From Betaproteobacteria bacterium (GTDB lineage Bacteria; Pseudomonadota; Gammaproteobacteria; Burkholderiales; Burkholderiaceae_C): DNA of 64,000 bases. Position numbers and translations under genes: made by a program. Position 1 is the first letter of the stretch. Every line of letters begins with the position of its first letter. This document shows, in pieces, positions 37,498 to 47,675 of the stretch. The DNA lies in contig JADJWD010000002.1 in the NCBI GenBank assembly GCA_016716535.1, forward strand, positions 868,001 to 932,000, read 5' to 3'. The notes beneath the pieces were generated by a model, which did no database searches, was not told where the DNA came from, and was given only the letters and a program-made list of their open reading frames with translations.

Positions 37498-37525
37498 CTT
37501 GAAGCGCGCGCGCCCGCCCGCAGAT
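37498..37525 (+). promoter_or_regulatory. Possible sigma32-type promoter for the cbpA-like gene
   Basis: CTTGAAG at 37498-37504, a 13-base spacer, then CCGCAGAT at 37518-37525, a weaker match to CCCCATNT. It lies 45 bases before the GTG start at 37571 and mirrors the divergent hsp20 promoter, giving back-to-back heat-shock control. Confidence 0.45.
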
Positions 37526-37570
37526 GCCCTGGCGAGCCGCGATGACTGGCTTGCCGTGTGCAGGTGGAGC

Positions 37571-38587
37571 GTGGACTTCAAGGACTACTACAGCGTGCTC
37601 GGGGTGCCGCGCGAGGCGACCGCCGACGACATCAAGCGCGCGTATCGGCGCCTGGCGCGCAAGTACCACCCGGACGTCTCCAAGGAGGCGGGTGCCGCCG
37701 CGCGCATGGCCGAGGTGAATGAGGCCCATGCGGTGCTCGGCGACCCCGAGCGGCGTGCCGCCTACGACCGCATCGGACGCGGACACCGCGCCGGCGAGCC
37801 CTTCACGCCACCACCCGGCTGGGACGACAACTTCGAGTTCACGAGCGACGACTTCGACGGCGGCTTCAGCGAGTTCTTCGAGCAGCTCTTCGGCCGCGTC
37901 GGCGCTCGTCCTCGGCCCGGCGGTGCCTCGACCCGCCGGCCCGGCGCTGGCGCGGCTTCGGGCGGCCGCCAGGGCGCGGCGTTCCAGGAGCCGCGGGGCG
38001 AGGACCACCACGCCCGCATCCATCTCGATCTCGAAGATGCTCTGCGCGGCGGCACGCGCCGCGTGACGCTGCAGGTGCCACGGCTGGGCGCCGACGGTCG
38101 CGTGCACCTGGGCGAGCGAACGCTCGAAGTGCGCGTACCGGCCGGGCTGCGGCCGGGCCAGCGCATCCGGCTGGCGGGGCAGGGCGGGGCAGGCGCGCCC
38201 GGCGAGCCGCCGGGAGACCTGTACCTGGAGGTGCAGCTGCGGCCGCATCCACGGTTCGCGGTGCGGGGCGCCGACCTCGTGGCCGACCTGCCCGTGGCTC
38301 CTTGGGAGGCGGCGCTAGGTGCCGTCGTGCTGGTGCCGCTGCCTGACGGCGAGGTGCTGAAGGTGAGGGTGCCCGCAGGCGCCCAGGGCGGCCAGGCGCT
38401 GACGGTGCGAGGCCGGGGCATGCCCGGGGCGACGCCGGGCGACCTGGAGCTGGTGGTGCGCGTGTGGCTGCCGAGCGCGATGGACCCGCGTGCCCGACGC
38501 CACTACGAGGCGATGGCCAGCGAATTGGGCAGCGACTTCGACGCGCGCCGCGTCGCCGAAGCAGCAGGCGAGGGCACGGGCGGCTGA
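37571..38587 (+). CDS. cbpA: DnaJ-class co-chaperone with C-terminal substrate domains (CbpA type)
   Basis: 338 residues. The J domain occupies residues 1-70 with the HPD motif in RKYHPDVSKEA; a glycine/phenylalanine-poor linker with DDNFEFTSDDFDGGFSEFFEQLFG follows; the two C-terminal peptide-binding beta domains span ~125-320 (GGTRRVTLQVP, VRVPAGLRPGQRIRLAGQGG, LYLEVQLRPHPRF, GQALTVRGRGMPG). There is no zinc-finger region, so it is CbpA-like and not DnaJ. The GTG at 37571 follows a GGTGGAG site and begins directly with VDFKDYYSVLGV, as in the family. It stimulates DnaK. Divergent from the two hsp20 genes, it completes a small heat-shock cluster. Confidence 0.9.
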   Translation: MDFKDYYSVLGVPREATADDIKRAYRRLARKYHPDVSKEAGAAARMAEVNEAHAVLGDPERRAAYDRIGRGHRAGEPFTPPPGWDDNFEFTSDDFDGGFSEFFEQLFGRVGARPRPGGASTRRPGAGAASGGRQGAAFQEPRGEDHHARIHLDLEDALRGGTRRVTLQVPRLGADGRVHLGERTLEVRVPAGLRPGQRIRLAGQGGAGAPGEPPGDLYLEVQLRPHPRFAVRGADLVADLPVAPWEAALGAVVLVPLPDGEVLKVRVPAGAQGGQALTVRGRGMPGATPGDLELVVRVWLPSAMDPRARRHYEAMASELGSDFDARRVAEAAGEGTGG

Positions 38588-38681
38588 GCGGTCCGCCACC
38601 GGCGTCCGCGGGCGGGCGCCGCGGCAAATGGAAAGGCGGCCTGCGCGGGCGGCGCCCGCCTTGTCGCGGCCGCCAGGTTGG

Positions 38682-39623
38682 CTAGCCGATGCGTCCGAGC
38701 AGCAGGTACTCCATCAGCGCCTTCTGCACGTGCATGCGGTTCTCGGCCTCGTCCCACACCACCGACTGCGGGCCGTCGATGACCTCGGCGGTGACTTCCT
38801 CGCCGCGGTGCGCCGGCAGGCAGTGCATGAAGAGCGCGTCGGGCCGCGCCACCGCCATCATCTCCTCGTCGACGCACCAGTCGACGAAGGCCTTGCGCCG
38901 CTCTTCGTTCTCGGCCTCGTAGCCCATGCTCGTCCACACGTCGGTGGTGACGAGGTGCGCGCCTTCGCAGGCGGCCATCGGGTGGTCGAAGACGCGATAA
39001 CACGAGCGGTCGGTGATCCCGGCGACCTGCGGGTCGACTTCGTAGCCGCTCGGCGTGCTGATGTGCACCTCGAAGCCCATCACCTCGGCCGCCTGCAGCC
39101 AGGTGTTGGCCATGTTGTTGCCGTCGCCGACCCAGGCGACGACCTTGCCCTGGATGCTGCCGCGGTGCTCGATGAAGGTGAAGATGTCGGCCAGGATCTG
39201 GCAGGGGTGGTACTCGTTGGTCAGGCCGTTGATCACCGGCACGCGCGAGTGCGCGGCGAACAGTTCGATCTTCGCTTGCTCGTAGGTGCGGATCATCACG
39301 AGGTCGACCATGCGGCTGATGACGCGCGCGGTGTCCTCGATCGGCTCGGCGCGGCCGAGGTGCGTGTCGCCGGTGGTCAGGTGCACGACCGAGCCGCCCA
39401 TCTGGTACATGCCGGCCTCGAAGCTGACGCGCGTGCGCGTGCTGGCCTTCTCGAAGATCATCGCCAGCGTGCGGTCGGCCAGCGGCTGATAGCGCTCGTA
39501 GTTCTTGAAGCGCGTCTTGATGATCTTCGCGCGCTCGAAGAGGTACGTGTACTCCTCGGCGCGCAGGTCCTTGATCTGCAGGAAGTGCTTCATCAGGCCG
39601 GGGCCGGGTTTCATCGGCTTCAT
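38682..39623 (-). CDS. argF: Ornithine carbamoyltransferase
   Basis: 313 residues. The carbamoyl-phosphate site STRTRVSFE is near residue 65, HPCQ near 140 and the ornithine-binding cysteine in FMHCLPAHRGEEV near 275. It makes citrulline from ornithine and carbamoyl phosphate in arginine biosynthesis. The ATG at 39623 overlaps the argD stop by four bases (ATGA); the internal MKHFLQIKDL at residue 11 matches where most family members begin, so a shorter start is possible. The gene is convergent with cbpA. Confidence 0.96.
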   Translation of the reverse strand: MKPMKPGPGLMKHFLQIKDLRAEEYTYLFERAKIIKTRFKNYERYQPLADRTLAMIFEKASTRTRVSFEAGMYQMGGSVVHLTTGDTHLGRAEPIEDTARVISRMVDLVMIRTYEQAKIELFAAHSRVPVINGLTNEYHPCQILADIFTFIEHRGSIQGKVVAWVGDGNNMANTWLQAAEVMGFEVHISTPSGYEVDPQVAGITDRSCYRVFDHPMAACEGAHLVTTDVWTSMGYEAENEERRKAFVDWCVDEEMMAVARPDALFMHCLPAHRGEEVTAEVIDGPQSVVWDEAENRMHVQKALMEYLLLGRIG

Positions 39624-40819
39624 CCCCGCGGCTCGGCGAGGAACGCCTTGATCAGCGGGCAGAGGATCGCGGCGATCTGCCGCGCCTCGTCGGCCGAGAG
39701 CACCAGCGGCGGCAGCAGGCGCACGACCCGATCGGCGGTGACGCTGATCATCAAGCCCGCGTCGGCGGCGCGCTGCAGCAGTACGCCGCAGGGGCGGTCG
39801 AGTTCGATGCCGACCATCAGGCCCTGGCCGCGGTATTCGACGACACCTTTCTCACCGGCCAGCCCGGCCTTCAGCGCGCCGAAAAGCACCTCGCCGACGC
39901 TCGCGGCGTGCGCGACGAGGCCGTCTTCTTCCATGATGCGCAGCGTCTCGACGCCGGCGCGCATCGCCAGCGGGTTGCCGCCGAAGGTGGTGCCGTGGTT
40001 GCCGGGGCCGAGCACGTCCTTGGCCTTCGGGCCGACGACGATGGCGCCGATCGGCACACCCGAGCCCAGGCCCTTGGCCAGCGGCATCACGTCGGGCACG
40101 ATGCCGGCCCACTGGTGCGCGAACCACTTGCCGGTGCGCCCGAGGCCGCACTGCACCTCGTCGAGCATCAGCAGCCACCCCTTGTCGTCGCAAAGCTTGC
40201 GCAGTTGCCGCAGGTACTCGGCGCGCGTCGCGTTGATGCCGCCTTCCCCCTGGATCACTTCGAGGAACACGGCGACGACGTTCGGGTTCGTGCGCGCCAC
40301 CTGCTCGACGGCGGCGAAGTCGTTCAGCGGCACGCGCACGAAGCCTTCGACCAGCGGCTCGAAGCCCTTTTGCACCTTCGGGTTGCCGGTGGCCGACAGC
40401 GTGGCGATGCTGCGGCCGTGGAAGGCACGCTCGTAGACGATGATCTCCGGGCGCTCGATGCCCTTGTCATGGCCGAACTTGCGCGCGATCTTCAGCGCGC
40501 CTTCGTTGGCCTCGAGGCCGCTGTTGCAGAAGAACGCGGCCGACAAGCCCGAGATCTCGCACAGCTTGGCGGCGAGCTGCTCCTGCAGCGGCACCTCGTA
40601 GTAGTTGGAGCAGTGGATCATCCTGGCCACCTGCTCCTGCAGCGCCGGCACGAGCTTCGGGTGGCCGTGGCCGAGCGTGTTGACGGCGATGCCGCCCAGG
40701 CCATCGAGGTACTTGCGGCCGTTCGTGTCCCAGACCCAGCAGCCCTCGCCGCGCGACAGCGCCAGCGGCAGGCGGCCGTAGGTGTTCATCACGTGCGGCA
40801 TCGTCGCGGGGGCGGTCAT
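39620..40819 (-). CDS. argD: Acetylornithine aminotransferase
   Basis: PLP-dependent class III aminotransferase, 399 residues. Cofactor contacts are seen in FCNSGLEANEGALKIAR, the aspartate of LMLDEVQCGLGRTGK and the Schiff-base lysine in PLAKGLGSGVPIGA near residue 250. It produces N-acetylornithine in arginine synthesis. Start ATG at 40819 behind GGAGCCTCCCG read on the minus strand. It is coupled to argF and divergent from the DUF3579 gene, an arrangement typical of Burkholderiales. Confidence 0.95.
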   Translation of the reverse strand: MTAPATMPHVMNTYGRLPLALSRGEGCWVWDTNGRKYLDGLGGIAVNTLGHGHPKLVPALQEQVARMIHCSNYYEVPLQEQLAAKLCEISGLSAAFFCNSGLEANEGALKIARKFGHDKGIERPEIIVYERAFHGRSIATLSATGNPKVQKGFEPLVEGFVRVPLNDFAAVEQVARTNPNVVAVFLEVIQGEGGINATRAEYLRQLRKLCDDKGWLLMLDEVQCGLGRTGKWFAHQWAGIVPDVMPLAKGLGSGVPIGAIVVGPKAKDVLGPGNHGTTFGGNPLAMRAGVETLRIMEEDGLVAHAASVGEVLFGALKAGLAGEKGVVEYRGQGLMVGIELDRPCGVLLQRAADAGLMISVTADRVVRLLPPLVLSADEARQIAAILCPLIKAFLAEPRG

Positions 40820-41172
40820 CGGGAGGCTCCTCGGGTGGGTGGCTGACCGCTGAAGGCTGACAGCGGCTCGGCCCAGATGCAAAGCGCCGGGCGGCGACGC
40901 ATGGGTCACGGTCCGGCGCGTCGGGAATTCTATTCGGCGATGCAGCACGACCCGGGCACGCCCCGGCGGCCTGCCGCTTGCCGACCCCTTCAGTGCACCG
41001 CGGGTGATGCCGAAGAAGCGCTGTCGTCATGCGCGAGCAAGTCGCGCTTCGTATCCTCCAGCGTGCTGCAATGCAACAACCTCTTGGCACAATCGAGCCC
41101 GCACGCGGCAGGGGGCCCTTGCCGTGGCTGCAACCGGTGCCGTCGCTTGGAGGCGCGCCGCGTAGGCACTTC
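40820..41172. other. 353-base divergent intergenic region between argD and the DUF3579 gene
   Basis: No coding feature with family resemblance was found. On the minus strand TAGAAT at 40931-40926 is a fair -10 element for argD, without a good -35 box. On the plus strand CACAAT at 41088-41093 could serve the DUF3579 gene. No ARG-box-like operator was recognised. Confidence 0.5.
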
Positions 41173-41508
41173 ATGACGACCAGCAAGCCGCGCCAGTTCT
41201 ACATCCACGGCATCACGAACGCCGGCAAGGTCTTTCGCCCCAGCGACTGGGCCGAGCGCCTGGCCGGCGCGATGTCGTCGTTCCGCCCCGGCGCGCGGCC
41301 GGGGGCCGGCGGCATCGGCGCCTACATCGGCTACTCGCCGTACTGCGTGCCGCAGGTCATCGACCACGTGCGCTGCGTGCTCGTCAACGAGGCGCTGCGC
41401 GACATCGAGCCGATGGCGTGGGACTTCGTCATGAACTTCGCGCGCGACAACGACCTGCCGGTCAGCGAGGTCTGCGTGCTGCCCGAGGCGCCGCAGCGCG
41501 GGGATTGA
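41173..41508 (+). CDS. DUF3579 domain-containing protein
   Basis: Small conserved betaproteobacterial protein of 111 residues, with the family pattern FYIHGITNAGKVFRPSDWAERLAG, cited by core ITNAGKVFRPSDWAERL, then IGYSPYCVPQVIDHVRCVLV and a C-terminal MNFARDNDLPVSEVCVLP. No signal peptide or membrane segment. The start ATG at 41173 fits the conserved N-terminus; the open frame upstream is non-homologous. It lies between the arg genes and rpsT, its usual neighbourhood. Its function is unknown. Confidence 0.88.
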   Translation: MTTSKPRQFYIHGITNAGKVFRPSDWAERLAGAMSSFRPGARPGAGGIGAYIGYSPYCVPQVIDHVRCVLVNEALRDIEPMAWDFVMNFARDNDLPVSEVCVLPEAPQRGD

Positions 41509-41543
41509 CCGCGGTACTGCACGCAGCGGCCGCCCCAATGCAA

Positions 41544-41566
41544 GAAGCCCGCCTATGGCGGGCTTC
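41544..41566. terminator. Bidirectional hairpin terminator between the DUF3579 gene and rpsT
   Basis: GAAGCCCGCC-TAT-GGCGGGCTTC is a perfect 10-base stem with a 3-base loop. On the minus strand it is followed by TTGCATTG and on the plus strand by GCTGCTTCC, so the U tracts are weak, but its place between two converging genes (stops at 41508 and 41596) fits termination from both sides. Confidence 0.8.
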
Positions 41567-41595
41567 GCTGCTTCCGAGAAAGGCTGCTGAAGTCG

Positions 41596-41898
41596 TCAGG
41601 CCGCGAGGGCCAGCGCCTTCACCTTCGCGGCAAGGCGGCTCTTCGTGCGCGCTGCCTTGTTCTTGTGGAAGATGCCCTTGTCAGCCACCGAGTCGATGAC
41701 GCTCTGGGCGGACTTGAACAGGTCGCCGGCCTTCGCCTTGTCGCCACCGGCCACCGCCTTCTGCACGTTCTTGACGACGGTGCGGAAGTGCGAGCGCAGC
41801 GAGCTGTTGTGCGCGTTCAGCACCACGTCCTGGCGCGCGCGCTTGCGGCCCGAGGCGAGGCGGACGGTCTTCTTCTTGGCTTTGGAGGAAGTGGCCAT
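41596..41898 (-). CDS. rpsT: 30S ribosomal protein S20
   Basis: 100 residues, basic throughout, with the S20 pattern MATSSKAKKK at the start, RKRARQDVVLNAHNSSLRS (an RQ-R variant) and GIFHKNKAARTKSRL near the end. It binds 16S rRNA in the small subunit body. AGGA ahead of the ATG at 41898. Divergent from murJ, the common betaproteobacterial order. The -10 TATACT upstream marks its promoter. Confidence 0.97.
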   Translation of the reverse strand: MATSSKAKKKTVRLASGRKRARQDVVLNAHNSSLRSHFRTVVKNVQKAVAGGDKAKAGDLFKSAQSVIDSVADKGIFHKNKAARTKSRLAAKVKALALAA

Positions 41899-41942
41899 GG
41901 TCGAAAAGCGGTAGGGCAGGCTGCCGGAAGCAAAGACTGCGA

Positions 41943-41948
41943 AGTATA
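41943..41948 (-). promoter_or_regulatory. -10 element of the rpsT promoter
   Basis: TATACT on the minus strand, 45 bases before the rpsT ATG. No convincing -35 hexamer is visible at 16-18 bases in this GC-rich DNA. Confidence 0.5.
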
Positions 41949-41990
41949 GCACTGAAGCGCAGTGCGGCCGGGCGCGCCGGGGCCGGCACC

Positions 41991-41996
41991 TATAAT
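41991..41996 (+). promoter_or_regulatory. -10 element upstream of murJ
   Basis: TATAAT only 11 bases before the GTG at 42008, so transcription would start almost at the initiation codon and the mRNA would be leaderless or nearly so. It may equally be that the true murJ start is further downstream. Confidence 0.45.
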
Positions 41997-42007
41997 CGCC
42001 GTCGCCC

Positions 42008-43564
<1,557 letters not shown>

Positions 43565-43625
43565 GGGGCATTGACCGGGCCTTCGACCCGTTCGCCAGAC
43601 CCGGCCCGATACACTGCCGTCCGCC

Positions 43626-44498
43626 ATGGGTTCGCCCCTTCACTTCGAAGCACCAACCGCGCTGGAGTACTTCGCCACCCTCGTGGCCGACGACGCCAGC
43701 CTGTCGGTGCTGGAAGCGGCGGTGGCGGTCGCCCAGGCCGACCTGCCGGGGCTCGATCCGCAAGGCGTGCTGGCCGAGGTTGACGCGCTGGCCGAGCGGC
43801 TGCGCCGGCGCCTGCCGGCCGACGCCGCGCCGGTGCAGAAGCTGCGCCTCCTGAACCGCTACTTCTTCCACGAGCTGGGCTTTGCCGGCAACGTCAACAA
43901 CTACTACGACCGGCGCAACAGCTACGTCTCCGAGGTGCTGCGCACGCGGCGTGGCATCCCTATCACGCTGGCGCTGCTCTTCACCGAACTCGCGCAGCAG
44001 ATCGGGTTGAAGGCCTGTGGCGTGTCGTTCCCAGGCCACTTCCTCGTCAAGCTGCATCTGCCCGGCGGTGAGGTGGTGATCGACCCGTTCGACGGCCGCT
44101 CGCTCTCGCGCGAGGCGCTCGAGGAGCGGCTGCTGCCGTACCGCCGGCGCCGCGGCCGGCTGGGCGACGAAGAGGTGCCGCTGGGCCTGTATCTGCAGCA
44201 GGCCGAGCCGCGCGCCGTCGTCGCGCGGCTGCTGCGCAACCTGAAGGAGATCCACCGTGGCGCGCGCGACTGGCAGCGCCTGGCCGCGGTGCTCGACCGC
44301 CTCGTCGTGCTGCTGCCCGAAGACTGGGAAGAGCGCCGCGACCGCGCGCTCGTGCACGCCGAACTCGGCCGGCTCGACGCGGCCGCCGCCGACCTGCTGG
44401 CCTATCTGCAACACCGGCCCGATGCGCAGGACGCGCCGGGCCTGCGCTCGCTGCTCGAAGGCTGGAGCCGGCGCGCCGCCGGCCCGCGCTCGCGCTGA
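43626..44498 (+). CDS. SirB1 family protein (transglutaminase-like with TPR tail)
   Basis: 290 residues. The N-terminal part is the SirB1 N domain with LNRYFFHELGFAGNVNNYYDRRNSYVSEVL, quoted by core FFHELGFAGNVNNYYD, then RRGIPITLALLFTELAQQIGL and GVSFPGHFLVK, whose cysteine and histidine belong to a transglutaminase-like fold (GVSFPGHF). The C-terminus (residues ~215-275) looks like tetratricopeptide helices. The family is widespread in proteobacteria with no defined biochemical role. It lies 61 bases after murJ and 14 before hda. Confidence 0.88.
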   Translation: MGSPLHFEAPTALEYFATLVADDASLSVLEAAVAVAQADLPGLDPQGVLAEVDALAERLRRRLPADAAPVQKLRLLNRYFFHELGFAGNVNNYYDRRNSYVSEVLRTRRGIPITLALLFTELAQQIGLKACGVSFPGHFLVKLHLPGGEVVIDPFDGRSLSREALEERLLPYRRRRGRLGDEEVPLGLYLQQAEPRAVVARLLRNLKEIHRGARDWQRLAAVLDRLVVLLPEDWEERRDRALVHAELGRLDAAAADLLAYLQHRPDAQDAPGLRSLLEGWSRRAAGPRSR

Positions 44499-44512
44499 GC
44501 CCCGACGAGCCG

Positions 44513-45241
44513 ATGCGGCAACTCACCCTGGCGCTTGGTCCGAAGCCGGACTTCAGCTTCGACAGCTTCCTGGCCGGCGCCAACGCCGCGGCGGTGCAGC
44601 ACCTGCGCACGCTTGGCGCCTCGGCGGCGCCGGTTTACCTGTGGGGGCCCGCCGGCAGCGGCAAGACACACCTGCTGCGCGCGCTCGCCGCGCGCGTGCA
44701 AGGTGCGGGAGGCGTCGTCGGCAGCTTCGCGGCCGGCCAGCCGCTGCCGTGGATGCTGGACGCCGGATGGAGCCTCGTCATCGTCGACCGCTGCGACGAG
44801 CTCGATGCCGAGGCGCAGCGCGCCGTCTTCGCGCTCTTCGAGGACGCTGCGGCCGAGGGCGTCGCGTTCGCTGCCGCCGGCCGGCTGCCGCCGGTGGACC
44901 TGCCGCTGCGCGACGACCTGCGCACGCGGCTCGGCTGGGGGCACGTCTTCGCGCTCGCGCCGCTGTCGGAGGCGGAGACGCGCGCCGCGCTGCGGCGCGA
45001 GGCCGACCGCCGCGGGATCATCCTCAACGACGACGTGATGGGCTACCTGATGACGCGCTTCCCGCGCGACCTGGCCACGCTGATGCAGGTGATCGACCGG
45101 CTGGACGACTTCTCGCTCGAGAAGTCGCGCCTGGTCACCGTGCCGCTGTTGCGCCAATGGCTCGACGAAGAGGGCCGGCAGGCCGAGTCGCTGCTCGACG
45201 GCGGCGCGGCGCCGCCGGCGATGAAGGGATCCGCGCGGTGA
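44513..45241 (+). CDS. hda: DnaA regulatory inactivator Hda
   Basis: 242-residue DnaA-like AAA+ protein. The N-terminal MRQLTLAL contains the clamp-binding QLxL motif that tethers Hda to the replicative beta clamp. Walker A is WGPAGSGKTHLL near residue 47, Walker B region SLVIVDRCDELD near 90, and the sensor/arginine-finger region LRTRLGWGHVF near 140. Without a DNA-binding domain it stimulates ATP hydrolysis by DnaA after initiation. Start ATG at 44513. It overlaps the following HAD gene by four bases. Confidence 0.93.
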   Translation: MRQLTLALGPKPDFSFDSFLAGANAAAVQHLRTLGASAAPVYLWGPAGSGKTHLLRALAARVQGAGGVVGSFAAGQPLPWMLDAGWSLVIVDRCDELDAEAQRAVFALFEDAAAEGVAFAAAGRLPPVDLPLRDDLRTRLGWGHVFALAPLSEAETRAALRREADRRGIILNDDVMGYLMTRFPRDLATLMQVIDRLDDFSLEKSRLVTVPLLRQWLDEEGRQAESLLDGGAAPPAMKGSAR

Positions 45242-45906
45242 GGGTGGCCCTCTTCGACCTCGACGGCACGCTGCTGCCGGGCGATTCCGACCACGCCTTC
45301 GGCGAGTTCGTCGTGCACCTGGGCTGGGCCGACGGCGCCGAGTTCGCGCGCCGCAACGACCGCTACTACGCCGACTACCAGCAAGGGCGCCTGGACATCG
45401 CCGACTACATCGACTTCATCACCGCGCCTTGGCGCGAGCGGCCGCTGCCCGAGGCCGAAGCCGCCTCGCGGCGCTTCATCGACGAGGTCATCCGGCCGAT
45501 GCTGCGGCCGCAGGCGCTGGCGCTGATCGAAGAACACCGCCGCGCGGGCGACCGGCTGGCGATCGTCACCGCGACGAACGACTTCGTGACGCGGCCGATC
45601 GCGCGGCTGCTGGGCGTCGCCGACCTCATCGCCACCGAACTCGAGCGCGACGCGCACGGCCGCGCCACGGGTGCGATCCGCGGCGTGCCGTCGTTCCGCG
45701 AAGGCAAGGTCGCGCGCGTCGAGGCCTGGCTCGGCTCGCTTGGCGCGAGCCTCGATCGCTGCGATCGCAGCGTCTTCTACAGCGACTCCACCAACGACCT
45801 GCCGCTGCTGGAGCGCGTCAGCGACCCGGTGGCCACGAACCCCGCGCCGGCGCTCGAACGCCTGGCGCGCGAGCGCGGCTGGCCGGTCTTGAGACTCTTC
45901 GAATGA
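45238..45906 (+). CDS. HAD family hydrolase, SerB-like subfamily IB
   Basis: 222 residues. Nucleophile motif DLDGTLLPGDSD at the N-terminus, motif II threonine in IVTATN near residue 118, the lysine of FREGKV near 155 and motif IV SDSTNDLPLL near 185. Similar to phosphoserine or histidinol-phosphate phosphatase-like proteins found between hda and pcnB in betaproteobacteria. Start GTG at 45238 overlaps hda (GTGA), and its stop overlaps the pcnB start (ATGA), so three genes are translationally coupled. Substrate not assigned. Confidence 0.9.
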   Translation: MRVALFDLDGTLLPGDSDHAFGEFVVHLGWADGAEFARRNDRYYADYQQGRLDIADYIDFITAPWRERPLPEAEAASRRFIDEVIRPMLRPQALALIEEHRRAGDRLAIVTATNDFVTRPIARLLGVADLIATELERDAHGRATGAIRGVPSFREGKVARVEAWLGSLGASLDRCDRSVFYSDSTNDLPLLERVSDPVATNPAPALERLARERGWPVLRLFE

Positions 45907-47552
45907 TCAAGAAATTCATCCATCGGCTGCTCGGCCGCGGCGAGGCAGCGCCTGCAACGGCCGCCGCCGCCGTGCCGGCGATTCCGCTCGGCGTGCGGCG
46001 CGAGGTCGAGCGCGAGGAGCACGGCATCGACCCCGCGCTGCTCGACGCCAACGCGGTGCGCGTCGTGCGCACGCTGAAGGAGGCGGGTTACGAGGCCTAC
46101 GTCGTCGGCGGCGCGGTGCGCGACCTGATCGTCGGCTTGCGGCCGAAGGACTTCGACGTCGCCACCGACGCGACGCCCGAGCAGGTGAAGGCGCTCTTCC
46201 GCCGCGCGTTCATCATCGGCCGGCGTTTTCGCATCGTGCACGTCGTGTTCGGCCGCGGCCGCGAGCACGAGACCATCGAGGTGTCGACGTTCCGCGCCTA
46301 CCTCGACGCCAGCGCCGCCGAGCAGGTGCAGGGCAACGAGAAGACGGCCAAGAGCGAACTGGCCGAGCGCACGAGCGGCCACGTCGTCGACGCCAGCGGC
46401 CGCGTGCTGCGCGACAACGTCTGGGGGCCGCAGATCGAGGATGCCGCACGGCGCGACTTCACGATCAACGCGATGTACTACGACCCGCTGACGCAGCGCG
46501 TCGTCGACTACCACGGCGGCCTGGCCGATGCGAAGGCGCGCCTCATCCGCATGATCGGCGACCCCGAGACGCGCTACCGCGAGGATCCGGTGCGCATCAT
46601 CCGCGTCGTGCGCTTCGCGGCGAAGCTGGGCTTCGCGCTCGACGCGGCGACCGAGGCGCCGATCGGCCGCATGTCGGCGCTGCTGGCCAACGTGCCGGCG
46701 TCGCGCCTCTTCGACGAGATGATCAAGCTGCTGCAGACGGGCCATGCGCTGGCCAGCATCGAGCAGCTGAAAAAGCGCCGGCTCGAGCGCGGCGTGTTCC
46801 CGGTGCTCGAAGCGGCGTTCCCGAGCGGCATGGGTGCCGGCGCCGCAGCGACGGCGCGCGAGACCTTCGTGCGCCTGGCGCTCGAGGACACGGACCGGCG
46901 CGTCGCCGAGGGGCGCTCGGTGGCGCCAAGCTTCCTGCTTGCGTGCCTCTTGTGGCACGAGGTCGTGCAACGCTGGAGCGCCAACCGCGCGCGCGGCGAC
47001 GCGCCGTTCCCGGCGCTGCAGCAGGCCGTCGACGCGGTATTCGACGCGCGCATCGGCGACATCTCCGGCCGCGGCAAGCTCGCCGCCGACATGCGCGAGA
47101 TCTGGCTGATGCAGCCGCGCTTCGAGCGGCGCACGGTGGCGAGCGTCCCGGCGCTCGTCGGGCAGCCGCGCTTTCGCGCCGGCTACGACTTCCTGCGCCT
47201 GCGCGCCGACGCCGGTGAACTGAGCGCCGAGCTGGCCGACTGGTGGGAGGACTTCCACCTCGGCAGCGACGAAGATCGCGAGGCGATGCTGCGCGACCTG
47301 CGCGCGGCGAGCACGACGCGTGTGCGGCGCGGCGGTGGGGGCAGTGAGCGCGATGCGCCGGTGGCCGCCGCGGCCGCCTCGCCGGCCGCGACGCCGAACG
47401 AGGCCGCTTTGGGGGCCGCGGCCGCCGATGTGGACCTGCCGCTCGATGCCGCCGACGCGCCAGCGCGCCGGCGTCGCCGCCGGCGCCGCCGCCCGAAGGC
47501 CGCCGCCGGCGCGGACGAGGTGGGCGGCACGGGCGACGCCACTTCGGCCTGA
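45903..47552 (+). CDS. pcnB: Poly(A) polymerase I
   Basis: 549 residues. The nucleotidyltransferase core has VVGGAVRDLIVGLRPKDFDVATDATP near residue 65 with the catalytic DxD (DFD), RRFRIVHVVFGR and RRDFTINAMYYDP; tRNA-nucleotidyltransferase-like RNA-binding domains follow (RFAAKLGF, RLFDEMIKLLQTG). The last ~105 residues are low-complexity, alanine-rich and end in an arginine block RRRRRRRRRPK, a probable RNA-binding tail. It adds 3' A tails that promote mRNA decay. The initial MIKKFIHRLLG is typical; ATG at 45903 overlaps the HAD stop. Confidence 0.95.
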   Translation: MIKKFIHRLLGRGEAAPATAAAAVPAIPLGVRREVEREEHGIDPALLDANAVRVVRTLKEAGYEAYVVGGAVRDLIVGLRPKDFDVATDATPEQVKALFRRAFIIGRRFRIVHVVFGRGREHETIEVSTFRAYLDASAAEQVQGNEKTAKSELAERTSGHVVDASGRVLRDNVWGPQIEDAARRDFTINAMYYDPLTQRVVDYHGGLADAKARLIRMIGDPETRYREDPVRIIRVVRFAAKLGFALDAATEAPIGRMSALLANVPASRLFDEMIKLLQTGHALASIEQLKKRRLERGVFPVLEAAFPSGMGAGAAATARETFVRLALEDTDRRVAEGRSVAPSFLLACLLWHEVVQRWSANRARGDAPFPALQQAVDAVFDARIGDISGRGKLAADMREIWLMQPRFERRTVASVPALVGQPRFRAGYDFLRLRADAGELSAELADWWEDFHLGSDEDREAMLRDLRAASTTRVRRGGGGSERDAPVAAAAASPAATPNEAALGAAAADVDLPLDAADAPARRRRRRRRRPKAAAGADEVGGTGDATSA

Positions 47553-47596
47553 CGCCGCCTCACGTCGCCCGAAGCGGCGGGCGCAGGCGCGCCACC

Positions 47597-47602
47597 TACA
47601 AT
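47597..47602 (+). promoter_or_regulatory. -10 element upstream of the DUF47-pit genes
   Basis: TACAAT in the 123-base space after pcnB, 73 bases before the ATG at 47676. No clear -35 or Pho box was seen. Confidence 0.35.
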
Positions 47603-47675
47603 CTGCAAGAAAGTTCACAGATCCGGCACACGGCGCCTTCCCCGCGCGCGGCCCCGGACCACGCAAAGGCGGCCC

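Noticed and set aside
41084..41110. TGGCAC upstream of the DUF3579 gene as a possible sigma54 promoter
   Set aside because: The required TTGC element at the proper distance is missing, so only half of the consensus is present.
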